NCBI RefSeq assembly: GCF_030848805.1
Contig: NC_092363.1
Location: 22,228,600-22,292,599, forward strand
Length of the DNA stretch: 64,000 nucleotides
Reading direction: 5' to 3'
DNA from: Temnothorax longispinosus
Taxonomy: Eukaryota > Arthropoda > Insecta > Hymenoptera > Formicidae
Below, in pieces: positions 24,813 through 37,808 of the stretch. Position 1 is the stretch's first letter; the number at the start of each line of letters is the position of its first letter. Both the position numbers and the translations under genes were made by a program. The notes below the pieces were generated by a model. The model was given only the letters and a program-made list of their open reading frames with translations, did no database searches and was not told the DNA's origin.

Positions 24813-27800
24813 TAAGAGAAAGCTAGGAAGGAAAGGATTTAAGCTCCTGAAATGTGCAGAATGTCTTTCGCCGCGAAAGTAGCACTTTGGATTTTCAATA
24901 AAAGCGAGATCCGATAAAAGAGAAAAGGGCTCGTGTTGCATTAAGTTACATTCAACTTGTTTTAATAACACAGCCGTTTCCGATGTTTTTACCCGAACGG
25001 ATTTATTTTTTTCCCTCTAACTTTATACGCGCCAGATTTCACGACATCTCGCGGTAATTATAACACTAATGTAATTCAAATCGCTGGAGTGAAAAAAAGC
25101 TGTAAAATATGCGCCCGGCTGATGTAACGTCGTTTCCTCATAATTATTAATGCTCGTGTGTTAGTACGGGATTAGACTTGTCATAAACGAATATCGCTCG
25201 ACGCATCGAGCCGCTGTAGATAGGACGGCTTGATTGTGTTACGATAAAATCAATATTCTATTAACTCGTATGCGTATCAGCGTTCAGCTCGTGGGAAATG
25301 AGAATCATTTCGCGCTGATGGAACACGAACGAGTGCATGGGACGTGGATAGTGCACATAGACAAATAGTCATATAGCCTGTCAGCTGTACCATGGTTAAA
25401 TGCGTAAGCACACACACTCGCCGATGCTCGAAAGCACTACAAAGAAGCGCTTGATTCGAGGAGATCTCGATCCTGTCAATCTCGAATCAGTTTCCATTAT
25501 CAAGCGATAGATTTAACATGTAAAACATGTGATTTAATTAATTTAAAGATTAATTTCAATTTAATAGAAAGGTCTGAAATGTTTGAAGTAACGCGATATC
25601 CTTTTGCATAATATTTCCTGCCTAACACAATTATCGTAAAGTGTACGTATATAGAAACTTTGCAAAATTCAACTTTTCTGGGTTAATCTTTCATAATCAC
25701 AAGTTTCATTATCTCCTTTCATTATGGTAAGTGCAGGGAAAATTATGGATACGCGTATGTTAGCGCAAATTAATTAGTCGTAATAAAGACCCAGGGGAGA
25801 ACTAGGCACACAATCAATTTGCGCATTTCATCAATTTCTACCATTAAATTTATTTCGATGACTACGTATGCGTGATAGGCACCTAAATACAGACCAATGA
25901 AAATGATCGCCGCTATTTATCCTCGAAATTGAATTGCTCATCGGTATAAACAGCGATACCGACAATCTCTGCGTCAATCTGCCAGTATTGCAGAATGTTA
26001 ATAGTATAATATAATTCGCCGATAATTCGTGATAAGCGCACGTCGACAAAGAACGACGCGACGCTAAGCCAACTGTGATGAATGGGCAACGAGTCGAGAA
26101 TGAGTCGATTAACGGCGATAATGAAAGCCGCACTACCGTCAGATCGACGGAGATACGAAACCGGTTCGTCGTTATCAAGTTATTCCCCACTTCCCCCTCC
26201 CGGGACTTAACCCGATCATATCCCGCAAAACCCCTTTGACGAAAAGTCGATATAGCAAACAATGACCCGGGTATCTTCAAAGTTTCTCACGTGATCTTTT
26301 ATTTAAGAAAAAGAGAAAAGTTTTGGGATGGAAGTTGCAAGATCGAAAGATCCGACGAAGACACTGCAAGCGTCACTGATTGATTGATTAATAAAAAAAT
26401 TGGTAACAGAACTCCCCTATGCTTGACTATGGTATAATAATTTCCAGCAGTATTTTAAGATTTAATTGTAACATTTATATTATATTTTAATTGTATAGTA
26501 TTCATATTATATTTTATTCTTAAAAAGTTATATAGAGTACTTTACATAATATCGAACTTATCGCACAATAAACTTTTTAAGTACGCAAAAAAGAAAAAGA
26601 AAAAGAAAAGCGTGCGCGCAAAAACATGGGCCATGTAGTGTTAATGAAATATTTCATAGCAAGGACGCGGAGCAGTGAATTTTCGCAAAAGCTTTCTAAC
26701 GCGAGAAAAGCGCGCAATAAAGAAGTCAGCTTTCCGATATTTATTCACGACCGTAGAAATAGGTTGGGACGGCTTCGGGACGATAGAAATTTCGCGACAT
26801 CTCTGTATTGTGCAAAACTTTCTTCTAAATATTAGAATAATATCGTACTTACGTAAACTTCGTGTCGCGCGCGCGGGGAATGGCACCAGCTGCGAAATAA
26901 TATGCTGGAGATGAGAAGCGAACGTAAAACATTTATAAACCTTGTTACCTCTGCCATGGGACGCGGAAAATGTATAAAGTCGAGACAGTTAATCACTTCT
27001 CTCTCTCGCCTTAATCCTCATGCTGTAGCATCTGCCTGCGAGAGATTCGTGTACATGCATAATTATCATTCCACTCTAATTATAAGTCACATTTTATCAC
27101 GGGCAATAAAATTAACCACAGAATTTTCAGAATTGCCCATTTTCATCAGTTTTCATTTCTATTTTATTTCATAATTTATTGGAATAATCTATTTTATAGC
27201 TAATTGCAAGTGCAACGTGGCTACGTAAGTTGAAAATTATGAAAGTCTGTACTATCATAAATCAAGTCTCCTGTACGAACCATTTGATACATAATCGATA
27301 CGTATAACGCATGCCGGCGATTAGTCAGAATATAACAAATGATCTTCGATAGTATACTCGATCGTGTGTTACAATGGAGCGAACAATCGTTTTAGTATAA
27401 TTACATCTCGAATCTAATATGCAGTTCAATTGAAAAAGTGCGTGAGTACATCATTAAATATGTTAACTGTGATAAAACTTTTAGAATCGTTTTTTCCTTC
27501 TAAATTCCATTTTTACAATTAAGTGAAAGTTAAAGTCTTATTAAGTCTGAAGATTTTGATTTGCCTTTACACAAATTATCGTTCCTTCGATATTTATAAG
27601 AAATTTCTAATTTCTTCTCGCTCAAAGCATTCTAGATTAAAGAAACTATAATTTTATTCTGAAATATCTAAAAGTTGTTACAAGAAATAAAAAGTTTATA
27701 TTAAATGCACAACCAAAAAATATATAAAAGTATTTAATCTTTCTTTAGGTAAAATTGGATTTCAAATTCCACGTACATACACATCGAAAGTAATCCTGCA

Positions 27801-28554
27801 ATTATAAATATATGCTTTTTTGCAGCATTTTATAACTAGCAGTGAGTATAGGCAACGATTATTCAGTATGCATATTTAGGGATGGCAAAATCTGATACAA
27901 TATCGCGAAATTTCATCCCGTTATAAGATGTCCCTCGACCTAATATCACGCGCAATAACATTTACATATTCGCGACATTAGGACCGAAATGCGGTTTCCA
28001 TGAAAACATGAATTTAATTGTGTTTTACATTATTAAAACCGCTAAACGTATAGCAAGTCCTCCTGCAATAAATTTTCACATTTTTACTACATTTAGACAC
28101 ATACATTTATACACAATGCCGTCCATAAATTCCTGATTTAATAGAAAATACAAAAATTAAAATTCTTATAAGTGATCTATTTATCACATTTAAAAAAAAA
28201 GATTAAATAATAAAGTTCATTCAATAAATAATAATAATAATTAAAGTAACAATAATAAAAAAATAAATAAATAAGACATAATATTCTTGAATAATCTTTC
28301 TCCATCGCTTATTCTTTTGATTTGTCAAAACTTCCGAATATCTTGGATATGTTTATGTTCATTTCATAATACGGTGGGAAAGCGCGTTTTCAAAGTTCAT
28401 ACGCCCGCGGCAACCACGACAAAGGACAATGTATTATTAACCCGAAGATCTCGAAGATGCGCTAAGCCAACATTATTCCCGCAAGTTTTATTAGAATTTT
28501 CCTCAAAGAGACTCAATAAGCCTGGAGAGATAAACTTTTAAGATACTCCGCGCG

Positions 28555-28556
<2 letters not shown>

Positions 28557-28613
<57 letters not shown>
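28557..28613. repeat. (GA)n microsatellite
   Basis: About 28 GA units. They produce a spurious serine/leucine repeat on the minus strand. Confidence 0.97.
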
Positions 28614-28616
<3 letters not shown>

Positions 28617-29983
28617 CGAACGGTATTCACGTGTACAATTTCCAGTTAAGATAATTCGAAATCTCCATTTCATCCTGAGAAAACGAAAGATAATTAAGAG
28701 CCCGCGGTGTTCGTCGATCTTCGATTCGGCGTTAATTAAACATTCAGTCTCCACGAACAATTGCCGCGGTCAAATATGCGACCGTTTGAACGTTTGCGTA
28801 AATTAAATACATTTGGTCCGTAATGTCGGTTTTATAAATGTCTGGTGCATTGTATATAGTAACGAATATTATGCAGCAATCGCGTAAATTTTATTATCGC
28901 CGCAAATATCGTTTATTGTATTACTTGTATTATTTTATTTTTCGACAGTTTTATAAGATCATAAAATAAATTTGTCGTTTTTTCCTCTACTTTCCATCAT
29001 CGTTATGACATGACATTCGAATCATATATATATAGCTTAAGAAATTTTCAAAAATATCCGATGTTCTTATCACGCTTTGCTCTTGACACATTTTTGCTGA
29101 ATAAACTTCTCAAGTATCTTAAACACACGTATCTGTGAACATCTGGTTTAGAGCCCCCTCAACTGTCAACGACCGTTGGACGACCGTCTCGTGGACGTCC
29201 GACTATGCAAACTTCTTGATTTATGTTCGCCAGGATTAATTACATGCGCGAACTTGAAGTAAACATCATAAATACGAATAAATGCGAGCAATAAATCACT
29301 CTATTATCAACAATCTCGCAGGACGCGTCCTATCCATTATTTTACGCAGCAAAAGTTGCGCTTTGCCAGAAATTATTAAACATCATAAGGGATAACGCAT
29401 CATAAACCTTAAGCCTCTCACATTTAAATTATTATTCCCAAAGCGAATATTGTAATAACGCTTAATTAAACAGCAAAGAAACACGTGGCAAGTCATATTT
29501 CGAAGTAAGTCTCATTCGTCATTTAAAACTCATCCGCCATGTAAGGGCTAATTTCGAAATTGAAAAAACGTTCGCGGGCCCGCCGTCCGCGTCAGCGGGT
29601 TGATTCGATTAACAATTTTCGCTCAGAAATAATTTCATGCCACGTTACACACCTTCATTAAATCGGAATCTGACCTCGGAATTTCACGTGATTTTATTCT
29701 GCCGGACGCGCTCGTCGGGGCGCGATATCCACGACAAACCAGCGGACTTTTCTTTCCTGTGACACGTCGAATTCCATAGAATAATCACTTCTTGTATATC
29801 AGTCTTTAGAATATTTTTATCCTATTCCGCTATTTTCTATATAATGATGTAAGTGCAGAAAAGCCAAATTATTGCCAACAGATCATAGCATTTATAACCT
29901 ACTAAAAATCGACAATTATGATATTAAATAAAATATTTTATATATTTATATTATTTTTCTCTTTTCTTGAAAGATTTTGAATT

Positions 29984-30205
29984 TACACTCTCAGAAAAGA
30001 ATTCTAGATACAATACTATTAGGATCGAAATAGGGCCAATCATATTTAGTATTGAAAGAAGAATATTTTAATCTTAAATAGAGGAATTCTTAAATCTAGA
30101 ATAATTCTGAATAGATTTAAGAATTTCTCTATTTAAGATTAAAATATGATTGGCCCTATTTCGATCCTAATAGTATTGTATCTAGAATTCTTTTCTGAGA
30201 GTGTA
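29984..30205. mobile_element. 222-bp palindromic MITE
   Basis: The left half, starting tacactctcagaaaagaatt, is almost exactly repeated in inverted orientation by the right half, ending aattcttttctgagagtgta. The arms are about 105-110 bp with a short centre near 30105. Flanking TA dinucleotides suggest a Tc1/mariner-type target duplication with CACTCTCAGAAAAG termini. There is no coding capacity. High arm identity suggests recent mobility or conversion between arms. Confidence 0.85.
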
Positions 30206-30439
30206 TATCCTATGTACGACGGAGAAAAGTAAATATATTAATTGGATGTCAGTTGTACGGTATGTATCCGACATGGCATCATTTATTATTAGCTCATCTT
30301 TATCCTATAGATTGCAGTGTATACCTTTTGACATCTCTAGACGATTCGTCACATCTTTCTGAAAGAAGCAACGCGATATCAGGAAAAAAATCGCCATCAG
30401 TTTAACGAGACGTATATCGATGATCGAGAAACGCGATAT

Positions 30440-30682
30440 CAAGTACAGGGTGACATCCTTAAGAACGACAGCTGATGGAAAGGATGACGCATCCCTGCTT
30501 GCGCGGAGGGACGACAGATCGAGGAAGAGCGTTTCGCACGTCACCGAGTCGCCGTCGGCGGGCCAATTAGACATAAAAGTGGTCGGTTGAGAGTAAAAGC
30601 AAGCCCCGGGAGAAAGAAAGTCGCTGCGCCGAGGTCGGGAAAATCACGAGGGCGAGAAGAAAGCGGAAGAAAGCCGTGAGAA
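30440..30682 (+). promoter_or_regulatory. CpG-rich candidate promoter/5' UTR of the receptor gene
   Basis: This stretch is much richer in CpG than its surroundings and runs directly into an ATG (30683) followed ten bases later by a consensus splice donor. In insects, CpG-dense unmethylated patches often mark promoters and first exons. It is linked to the receptor gene only by the matching phase of the candidate first exon. No TATA box or initiator could be fixed. Confidence 0.3.
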
Positions 30683-30692
30683 ATGTCCGCCG
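30683..30692 (+). CDS. Candidate first coding exon of the class A receptor (MSA-G split codon)
   Basis: The ten bases atgtccgccg are followed by gtaagtgg, a near-perfect donor. The intron would start in phase 1. The first certain receptor exon (50294) needs exactly this phase: its frame begins with two bases, gt, that complete a glycine codon. Joining the two would give an N-terminus reading MSAG-SAVA-MIGAN. The fit of phase, donor strength and CpG-rich surroundings is suggestive. However, a short ATG-plus-donor can arise by chance in 50 kb, and a non-coding first exon with translation from the ATG at 50308 is equally possible. Confidence 0.3.
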
Positions 30693-33600
30693 GTAAGTGG
30701 AAGTGGAATGCGAACGAATTAAGCACTCACCGCGATGCACAATGCACGGATCTGGCTATCAGAGGAAGTGGCAACACGCTCCTTCGCGTATTAATAGCGG
30801 TCCAGCGACTCGCTTGGAAATTGAACTTCTCTGCTTTCGCTTCTCCGCGTCAAAGAGCACTCGCGGGAGCGGCGCTTTGCGGCAGAGCGTGAACGATTTC
30901 CATAATCCAGCAAGCACTTTAGCGCCCTTCACGCCGCGCGGTTAAATACCACTCTGCTTGACTCTTCTTAGAGCCACACAGGCTTGTTAGTCCATACACA
31001 TCGTAGTGCGTAAATTTCTGATTGCCTCGCGGCACCAATTTGCACCGACGTCAGCCTGACCCATCTCTGTTTCCACTCGAACACGCTCGCACCTCTAGAT
31101 TGTAACGATGTAGCCTGTACCGCATTAGTATGTGCTTGTATCGTTTTTATAGAGTAATGTAATGTTATATTAAATCCTTTTAAACTATACATATAATTGT
31201 AAAGAAAGTATTATTTGACGATTTTGTGTGTTTTCTTCTTTTTCTGAAGGTTCTAAATTCAGAATAACAACTGCAATAATGACAATTTGGCTAGTTACGT
31301 TTAGAACGTCGTAACCATATTAAATATCTTGAAATAATTAAGCCTTTTTAACTCAATCCAAGAATGTAACCTTTATTGCATGAATTCTTTTTATATTACT
31401 TCTATATAAGCATTATAATAACAATTATGATAATTTTCGAGAAGAGTTTTAGGAAAGTTTTAACTAATTATATATCAAATTTTTTCCGTATCTTCCTCAT
31501 CACAAAAAGCTTCCAAAACCTTGACACACATTCATCTCGTTATATGCATATATTATCTATAATTCTACTATGTATTATGTAAATATGCAACGTGTATAAT
31601 TTATTAATATAAAATTTTCTTTTCGAAAGGATTATCGATGTAACTGTTGGGAAATGTTAATATCAAATTGAACATACATTATGCAAGCCAAGCGTATCTT
31701 CGCAACATGGAAGAGACGCGTGTCAATTATAACCCGACTATATGCAAAGAAAATTAATGTTTAACAGTAATATACGAGTAATTCCGCATAGGGAATATTC
31801 AAATCTCCAGAAGAATTATTTACTCCAGCTGTTCTAATCAATTATATAATATGATAAATTGATTGATATTTGATTGATAAATAATATTCTATATAAAAAT
31901 ATATTTTAGTTATGAAATATATATCTTTGCTCACATTTCTTCTATATACATAGAATATTATTTAACCAACACATATCTCAAGTGAGAGAGTGTAGAGTAA
32001 TTTTAAATGGCAATTTTTAATGGAAAGTAAATGAATATGCATCTCTTGCAAAAAAACTTAGAATTTTAATCATGATTCTCTCAATATTGCATTTCCAGTT
32101 CTTTCAGAGAAAAGCGACTCAAACATTCAATGCACTCAAGATGCAATAAGCTTGCTCGGTTACGTGATCTCGCCCCAATCCGTATGCATCTTTGAGTCGC
32201 TAGAGATGCAGTTTATTTCTGTAGGAAGCGTGGCGTAAAAATGGGAAGAAAGAGCTGACCTGCCAATTTCGGGCGAACCTTCTTCGATTTCGATTTTCGA
32301 TGGAAATAGTTCGTGCTGTTTTCTCGGTGAATTCTCGGTGCAACTAGTTGCTGTATTCTCGTAAATGGTGCACACATTTTGTACAGACGTGGGATTTAGA
32401 ATTACCAAGATCCATTAGACTGACATTAAGCTTTTGAGAAAACTTCTGTGCTGTATATCACTTTTAGGTATTATCCACTATAATATTTTTTCTTCAATTA
32501 ATTATAATTCTTTACAAATACACCTATCATACAAACTTAATAATTATTATTAGTTTCTTATAGTTTAATTACTGGTTAGAATCTTTATATATTAAAACTT
32601 TTTGATTACAAATATACATATTAAAAATATCTCTGCTGTATCTCAGCTAAATGAGATATAAATTTAAAATTGTATTTAAATTTAATTCACTTTAGAATTT
32701 AAATAAGTTAAAATAACTATATTCTTTATCATTTATTCCCGCATATGATTTATTCTGTAAATTTTCTGTAATAATATTCAGAAGATAAAATTAAAGTCCA
32801 ATTCCCTTAAAATTAAATCTACATAATTCCTATTTTTGCCATAATGAAAGTTTAATTAATGAAGAATAAATGATATATTTATAATTTTCCCTACGGTAAC
32901 GGACGAAATCGATTACGAGATGAAACTTTAAACTAAAATTTACTCCTGCTGTCCGTATAGAGAATTTTACGCGAGACGTTCGCAATAGATTAATGGCTGT
33001 CAGCCATTTTGATTTTGATCGAACTCTTCTTAACATATATAGTGACGAGCACGAAGCAAAAGAGTAGAGAGACTCGTAATCGAATGTAATTTCCATTTGT
33101 ATGACATCGTAGGAGATTACCGTGAGATGATCGTGACCCATTTCCCACGCCATGACATTTAGCCCTATATATACGAAGCAAGATCAGGTCTCACAGGGTA
33201 GTTTAAACTTTAAACACATTTTACGGCGATGTAAACGCATCGGATGTAAACGCTACGGATGTGTGCATCCGCAAACACATGATATCAACTAATAAAATAG
33301 ACAATTTGCGGTAAACGGTTATTTCTTCACTCGCATTGTGTCTGTACGGGGTGTTTAAAATAAAATCACGGTAGCAACGGTGAAAATGGCGCAACAGAAG
33401 ATTTCTCGGAACGTGATAAAGAATACAACTCGTAACGTCTTGACACTCTTGTACTTTCCATTCTCAAAGACGGTGAAAGAAAACTCGCGACAAATCGGGA
33501 AAATACTCGAGTGTGTGAAAATCCAATGAAAAATGAAAATCCCATATGCTCGCTTACTCGTACTTTATCACGGCAAGCATCCGCGAAAATTGTATTTTCC

Positions 33601-34037
33601 ATGCCAGTAAAAGCTCGAGAGTATCGCGCGGAATATGAACCACTTCTCTCGCGATACTTCGCTTTCCTCCGGGAATATATAATTTCGTTCCGATGTACAC
33701 GGGCGCCACGAAAGGGAAAAAAAGAGAGCCAAAGAGTCAGAAAGAGAGAAAGAGAGAGAGCAAGGAGACTATTTCGCAAATGGATCTATTTTTGTCCGAG
33801 GGCTCAAACGCACCGTGATAGTATCTTGGGTAACTGGAAATTCGACGCATTTCTCTCAGAGAAAGAGCACGAAAGTACGTACGGATTGAGAAAAATCGTC
33901 GATTATTGTTCGAGAATTTTAGTTCCTCTATTAGTGATGGGAATTGTAGATAGGAACATTATATCCCAAATTGATAAAAATATACTTCTCCGACTTTTAG
34001 TGGCCTAAAGGTTCAAAACAGCATATCGCTTTTTTAA

Positions 34038-34389
34038 CCCGTTGTGGTCACATGGGGTCCAGTGGACCCCAGGCTTTTTTTTTTTTTTTTTCCAAAAGTA
34101 TACTATTTTGAAAGTAAAACGCACAAAGTTTTTTTACTCTATCTCAAAAAATTTTGATGAATATTTTTGTAAAAAAAGTCAAATTTCTCGAAAAAAATTT
34201 TTTTTTCTCGCGTTTTTTCAACATAAAAAATTTTTTTAAATTATTGGATTATCAAGAGGAAGTCATAAATTAATTCCAGTTCAAGGTTTGAGTCGATACA
34301 TCAAAAAGAACGCAAATAGAAACTGTTGTGGGGTCCATTGGACCCCGTGTGACCACTACGTTATTTTTAGGAGGTGTGACCACAACGGG
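34038..34389. mobile_element. 352-bp piggyBac-type MITE flanked by TTAA
   Basis: TTAA occurs immediately outside both ends (34034-34037 and 34390-34393). The ends begin CCCGTTGTGGTCACA and finish with the inverted GACCACAACGGG. TTAA targets with CCC/GGG termini are diagnostic of piggyBac transposons. Just inside each end lies a small palindrome, ggggtccagtggacccc on the left and ggggtccattggacccc on the right. The interior is AT-rich with a T-run and has no transposase. It would need a transposase supplied in trans. Confidence 0.9.
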
Positions 34390-34447
34390 TTAAAATAATT
34401 GAAAAAATTAATGATTAATTAACTAAAGACTCTCGATATTAAAATTA

Positions 34448-34712
34448 ACGAGTAGCAAAGAAAAGTGAGCTTTGAAAGCCAAATGCGGTTTATAGTTGTA
34501 CGTGAGTTGATAACATTTAATTAATAATTCAATACAAATTATAAATCATACGTTTCGGCTCTACTTTGAGTCATCTTCAGCGGTGATAGATAAATTAAAT
34601 AAAAAAATAAAACGTACTAAATTGTATTAAATTATTAATTAAATGTTACCAGCATTAACTAACTGCGTTTGACTCTCGAAGCCCACTTTTTCTTGTTACT
34701 CATCAATTGCAA
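34448..34712. repeat. Foldback repeat, Penelope-like style, copy 2
   Basis: The two halves are inverted copies: gagtagcaaagaaaagtg on the left against gagtaacaagaaaaagtg read inward from the right, continuing through the caaa(t/c)gc and aacatttaattaataatt blocks. The centre carries cgtttcggctctactttgag followed by tcatcttcagc. On the minus strand this gives CTGAAGA, then a short stem, then GAAAC. The block order matches the copy at 1160-1375. Penelope-like elements carry such terminal repeats with hammerhead motifs. The assignment is tentative. Confidence 0.55.
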
Positions 34713-35436
34713 AAATGATATTTTGCCTCTGCATTTATTACAATGCATACCTATAGAGAAATAAAGATTTCAGCTTTAAAAGAAATATGGCAATATCTTT
34801 ATTATTTAAATGAATACGTTTTCTGAAAAATATTTGCATTGAAGAATAAAATAAACTCTTTGCTTGCGCCATCTTTTTCCTTACTTTCCAACTGGGTTTT
34901 AAGTTAAGCAGGTTACATAAATGCATCATCACGATCGTAAAATCCTTTCGTCCTATTCTTCGCGGGATAATTTGACCGTAATGCAGTCGTAAAAGGTTCT
35001 CCGACGGCGCAATTAAAACTGAAATGGGCGAGGATAAGTTGCAGCGCGGCCGTGCGTAACTACACGTGACATTTATTCAGAATCGCGACGTTACGAGGGG
35101 AATAAAAAACGGCACTCTGAATATATGACGAAATTTATGAATTAATCGCAATGTAACGCGACACGCTCCGGAAAACCGCGCGTCTTCATCTTCCGCATCT
35201 CTCCTTCTCTTCCTATTTACCGCCACCCCCGACAGCGAAGACGGAAGTGGCGTGGCTTTGATCTTGAAATTGCTTTACTGGAGCGTAATTCGATTCCAAG
35301 TTTGGGACATGAGGGAAGAGCCACGTGGGAAATCGGTATTCGCAATTACTTTGTTTTTTGTTCGTGCCGGAGCTTTTTAATCCGCCCCTGCAATCTTATT
35401 ACTTTTAATCTACAACATTATATCGAGAATTTTAAT

Positions 35437-35769
35437 GGCATAGAAAATATTAAGGGTAAATTTTTAACTGCCCGACTTTACGTATTTCGCCAAACACGAT
35501 CGGATATTGCTGTTTAAATCGAGGATAAAGGAAAAGAAATAGGGTGCATTCCGTTTCACGCATGATGCACATAATGCAGCATTTATCCTTGTTGTTCACC
35601 GAATGTTAAACAAAGATAAATGGTGCATTATGTGCGTCATACGTGAAACGGAATGCACCCTATTTCTTTTCCCTTATCCCCGACTTAAACAGCGAGAATA
35701 TCCGAGATCGTGTTTGGCGAAATATGTAAAGTCGGGCAGTTAAAACTCACCCTTAATATTTTCTCTGCC
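35437..35769. mobile_element. 333-bp palindromic element, probable foldback MITE
   Basis: The left arm (about 35437-35592) includes taagggtaaatttttaactg, ttacgtatttcgccaaacac and agggtgcattccgtttcacg. The right arm (about 35612-35769) repeats these in inverted order. The arms are about 155 bp with small indels and a short loop near 35600. There is no coding capacity. Its boundaries and target duplication are not clear, so the superfamily is left open. Confidence 0.8.
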
Positions 35770-37787
35770 GTAATCGTTTTATGAGAAGTTATCTAATATA
35801 TACAAAAACTGAATAGATATATAAAAACTGGAAAAAAAAAGAATAAACTAAAAATTAAAACAGCTTTGATCGTGCGTTCTAGTAGCTTAATTTATCGTAA
35901 AAGTTTCACCGATTGTTCCGATGTTTTCGCGCATTTGCAAATTGGGTTATACTGCAGTTACGTCGTCGTTGGAGCTCTCAATCACCTAACAAAGCCGCCC
36001 CATTTTTCCGTGCAGTGCGAAACGTATTTAGCCCGCTACACGAACGACCTGTGTTAACAAACTGTGAGAATTCATTATCGCGGCAGAAGTAATTATTGTC
36101 GTCACCGCATTTTTCTCCGTCTTTAACTAATATCGGTACATGTCGGTAACCGTCGAGGAATAAAACAAAAAAAGTATTCCAGCATTTCTGAAGAAAAATA
36201 GCTTGTTTACTTAGTAGGTTCGGGTAAATCGCGAGATCTACGATTTGAGGGGATTCCGTTTGAAAAACGGTGCCAATTTTGTGGATCTTAGATAAAAGTA
36301 CAATCCTAATAGCCTAATACGGATTAGACTGCTCAGTCGTAAGAATTTTCCAAATGATTAATGATTCATGATACCTAAGCGTAAATTATCCGAATTAATA
36401 GTATCTACATGTAAATTGATATGAGGTATAATATAGTGCGTTTGCTAATAGTAGTATATTGTGGGTACAATTACAATATCACCGATTAATAAATGAAATA
36501 TTATATTTTACTTTGGGAGTTGTGTAGTATTTTTTTAACAGAAGCCATAAATATCTCGTTTATTATACTTTTAACGTTATATCTGATTCCATACATATTC
36601 CATGATATATCTTCCTGCTCGGAGCACTTTACAATTTTTCATTCGGCGCAAATAGAATAAATCACGCTGACGTTTTCTTTACGATGCGAATTTATTCGTA
36701 CGCGCGCGTGCGAGCAGGAAATTCTCATGGCTCTCCGCAAAAGTGAACGGACTTACAGACCGTAGGGAGGCAATGGTGTGCGGATTATCGTCTCTGCATT
36801 AGCCATTCTACCCGCCTCATGTCCCTGCGGGACATTAGATCCGTTCCGGAACGCTGAACTTGAACATAGGCCAAGATTGCGCGAGCAAGAAGCAAATACT
36901 AGCGTGTGCATTTTGTAATTTGTGTAGTATTATGTCAATTAGATCGTTGGGTCGCTTACCGATCTAATGATCAGTTATATAAAAATAAATATGGCTACTT
37001 CTTTCAACACAAACAATTGCCTAATTGTCAAATGGCTTCTACGTATAAAATGGATTGATTAACATTAATTTTGGTCTAAACTTTTTGCAATACTTTTTCA
37101 AAAGTGGATTGTAATAATTGAAGAATATAAAGAAAAGAATAATTCAAAACTCAATATGTAATTGTTTCAGTATAGCGCAGTGCAAAACTTCACAAAAAGA
37201 CTACTTTATTTCTTTATCACAAACGGAATAAAGAGTGATGTTTCACAATGAGACAAATTTTTTATAAAATGTCGTCTGATTGCATACTGCATAAGGTAGT
37301 TTCATTAGCATTAAATTGCACCTGCACGTTTTATTTGCTCCCTTAACGGCGTTCGTGATATCTAATTGCAAATTTAATGCAAAGTAAAACGCTTACATAA
37401 TTCAACTTTACACTTAGAATAATATATGAGTCAAATATGCATGCGATTTTATACACAGCTCGATTATACACATTATATATACATGTAGACATTTCTAATT
37501 GAATGCATAAAATTTGATACCTATATAAAATCATCATCATCATCATATCTAAAAAAGGCATGTAAAGTCGATCCTCGAATCTATCGAAATTTATTGTTGT
37601 CGCTTTACTCGCTTTTCCGCGATGCCGGTTGGTTCTCTCGCTGCGCTTACTTTATTTGCAGCTGTCATCGTATATTTTGACAGTTATGTGTATCAAGGAG
37701 TTAATAGTGTAATAGTAATAGCATAAATGTTAAAGCTAAATAGCGCGCGCAAAGCGCGCGTCTGTGGTGTCTAGTATATATAAAAAA

Positions 37788-37808
37788 TGAGAGAGAGAGA
37801 GAGAGAGA
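37788..37808. repeat. (GA)n microsatellite
   Basis: About ten GA units. A gcgcgc-aaa-gcgcgc palindrome lies about 40 bp upstream, near 37743-37761. Confidence 0.9.

Larger units (their letters stand above)
15603..29983. other. Long gene-poor stretch
   Basis: About 14 kb without a supportable coding exon. It contains (AG)n at 24779-24809, (GA)n at 28557-28613, a G11 run at 22526-22536 and a perfect 11-bp hairpin at 23448-23474. CpG-richer patches lie near 20060-20700, 22220-22560 and 25830-26280. Overlapping frames on both strands at 20064-20523 and 25831-26280 show no family signature. It may hold cis-regulatory DNA or introns of a gene whose exons lie elsewhere. Confidence 0.5.

Noticed and set aside
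25831..26280. 149-codon minus-strand frame
   Set aside because: No family signature, no transmembrane or repeat pattern and no splice partners. CpG-rich DNA has fewer stop codons.
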